A stretch of 64,000 bases of DNA from Neptunicoccus sediminis. GTDB lineage: Bacteria; Pseudomonadota; Alphaproteobacteria; Rhodobacterales; Rhodobacteraceae. Below the pieces are notes generated by a model. It did not search any database, had not been told where the DNA came from, and saw only the letters and a program-made list of their open reading frames with translations. The DNA is taken from contig NZ_MDVX01000003.1 in NCBI RefSeq assembly GCF_001719615.1, positions 124,001 to 188,000 of the forward strand, written 5' to 3'. The position numbers and the translations under genes were made by a program. This document shows, piece by piece, positions 63,431-64,000 of the stretch. Every line of letters begins with the position of its first letter. Position 1 is the stretch's first letter.

Positions 63431-64000
63431 TTATTGCCAGCGATGTTCCAGTTTCTCAATCGCGGCAATCCTTTCGGCGGTTTTCGGATGGCTCATCAAC
63501 CAGGCGAGCGGCTGGCCGCTGCTTCCGGCCAGCGCGTCAAGTTTGGTAAACAGGGATTTCTGCGCAGCGATTCCGATGCCCGATTTGGTCAAAAGCGCCG
63601 CAGCATAGGCATCCGCTTCATACTCATCCTGCCGCGACAAACGGGCCGCCAGCAGCCCTGACAACATCCCCGCAAGCCAGATGCCAACCCCCGGAATAAG
63701 ACGCCCCAACACCATGCCAAGCGCGACTCGAATAGCATTTTGTCCTGAAAAATCAATCATTCGCCGCCGCGAATGCCCAAGCGCCACATGCCCGAGCTCA
63801 TGGGCGATGACGCTGGCAATTTCTTCGGCGCTGACCTCACCGCTTTGGTATTTCCTATAAAAACCGCGGGTGATAAAAATGCGCCCGTCCGGCGCGGCAA
63901 GCCCGTTCACCGGATCAATCTCGTAAATATGCACTTTGACCTGCGCCAGATCCAGCGAATCGGCCATGCGTTTACACAGTTTTCGCAACACAGGATCGGC
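63431..64000 (-). CDS. M48 family metallopeptidase, 5' partial
   Basis: The last 190 codons of a gene that continues beyond the window: codons before the GTG at 63991 (ADPVLRKLCKRMADSLDL) stay in frame. The zinc site HELGH is in SVIAHELGHVALGHSRRR, followed by a hydrophobic segment (VALGMVLGRLIPGVGIWLAGMLSGLLA) and the third ligand in QDEYEADAYAAALL. Likely a membrane-associated or periplasmic protease with a role in envelope quality control. The N-terminus is not visible. Confidence 0.9.
   Translation of the reverse strand, partial: ADPVLRKLCKRMADSLDLAQVKVHIYEIDPVNGLAAPDGRIFITRGFYRKYQSGEVSAEEIASVIAHELGHVALGHSRRRMIDFSGQNAIRVALGMVLGRLIPGVGIWLAGMLSGLLAARLSRQDEYEADAYAAALLTKSGIGIAAQKSLFTKLDALAGSSGQPLAWLMSHPKTAERIAAIEKLEHRWQ

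Overview
The window looks like a chromosomal stretch of a marine Rhodobacterales (Roseobacter-group) alphaproteobacterium. The evidence is a gene transfer agent (GTA) tail module followed by cysE, a circularly permuted two-piece tmRNA gene of the alphaproteobacterial type, an alphaproteobacterial SspB, two Hint-domain proteins typical of this family, a BLUF photoreceptor, and dense, mostly GC-rich coding. No rRNA genes, CRISPR arrays or insertion sequences are visible. Both ends of the window cut through genes.

Layout. 1-6.1 kb: end of a GTA cluster (gp12-like to gp15-like plus a small companion), then cysE. 7-12.4 kb: a peptidoglycan-binding-like secreted protein, a remnant of an error-prone DNA polymerase, a 2Fe-2S ferredoxin, an FG-GAP-like secreted protein, and two paralogous EamA exporters around a LysR regulator. 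12.5-15.7 kb: ilvC divergent from two overlapping Lrp/AsnC regulators, then a TusA-like protein and CcdA. 15.7-20.7 kb: a membrane serine-hydrolase-like protein coupled to a cytochrome P450, a ribbon-helix-helix protein and two Hint proteins. 21-25.6 kb: fumC, a TPR protein, sspB and ssrA. 25.6-30 kb: a ModE-like regulator divergent from an orphan TupA, a DUF1194 protein, and a Slam-type outer-membrane protein paired with a surface-lipoprotein candidate. 30-35.3 kb: thyX, an AT-rich DUF4238 gene, small membrane or secreted ORFs, a DUF3179 protein, and two identical tRNA-Gln genes in inverted orientation around an AT-rich lipoprotein gene.

35-42.7 kb: a YhiN-type flavoprotein, an MscS/BON channel, and an operon with capsule-export ATPase (KpsT-like), KpsE-like protein, KdsA and a phosphomannomutase. 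43-51.1 kb: a ten-gene Mrp-like cation/proton antiporter operon with three large NuoL/M-like subunits. 51.1-54 kb: an ArsR regulator with two identical operators and a permease, divergent from a uracil-DNA glycosylase-family gene and an SseB-like gene. 54-60.6 kb: a GhrA-like dehydrogenase and the rod-shape operon mreB-mreC-mreD-mrdA-rodA. 60.8-64 kb: leuA behind a leucine-rich leader peptide, a BLUF protein, and a partial M48 protease.

Many genes are coupled by 1-4 base overlaps (TGATG/ATGA). Several start codons were moved from the longest ORF to the start that fits the ribosome site, the family N-terminus or the neighbour overlap. All functional names rest on motif and family recognition by eye, without database searches.
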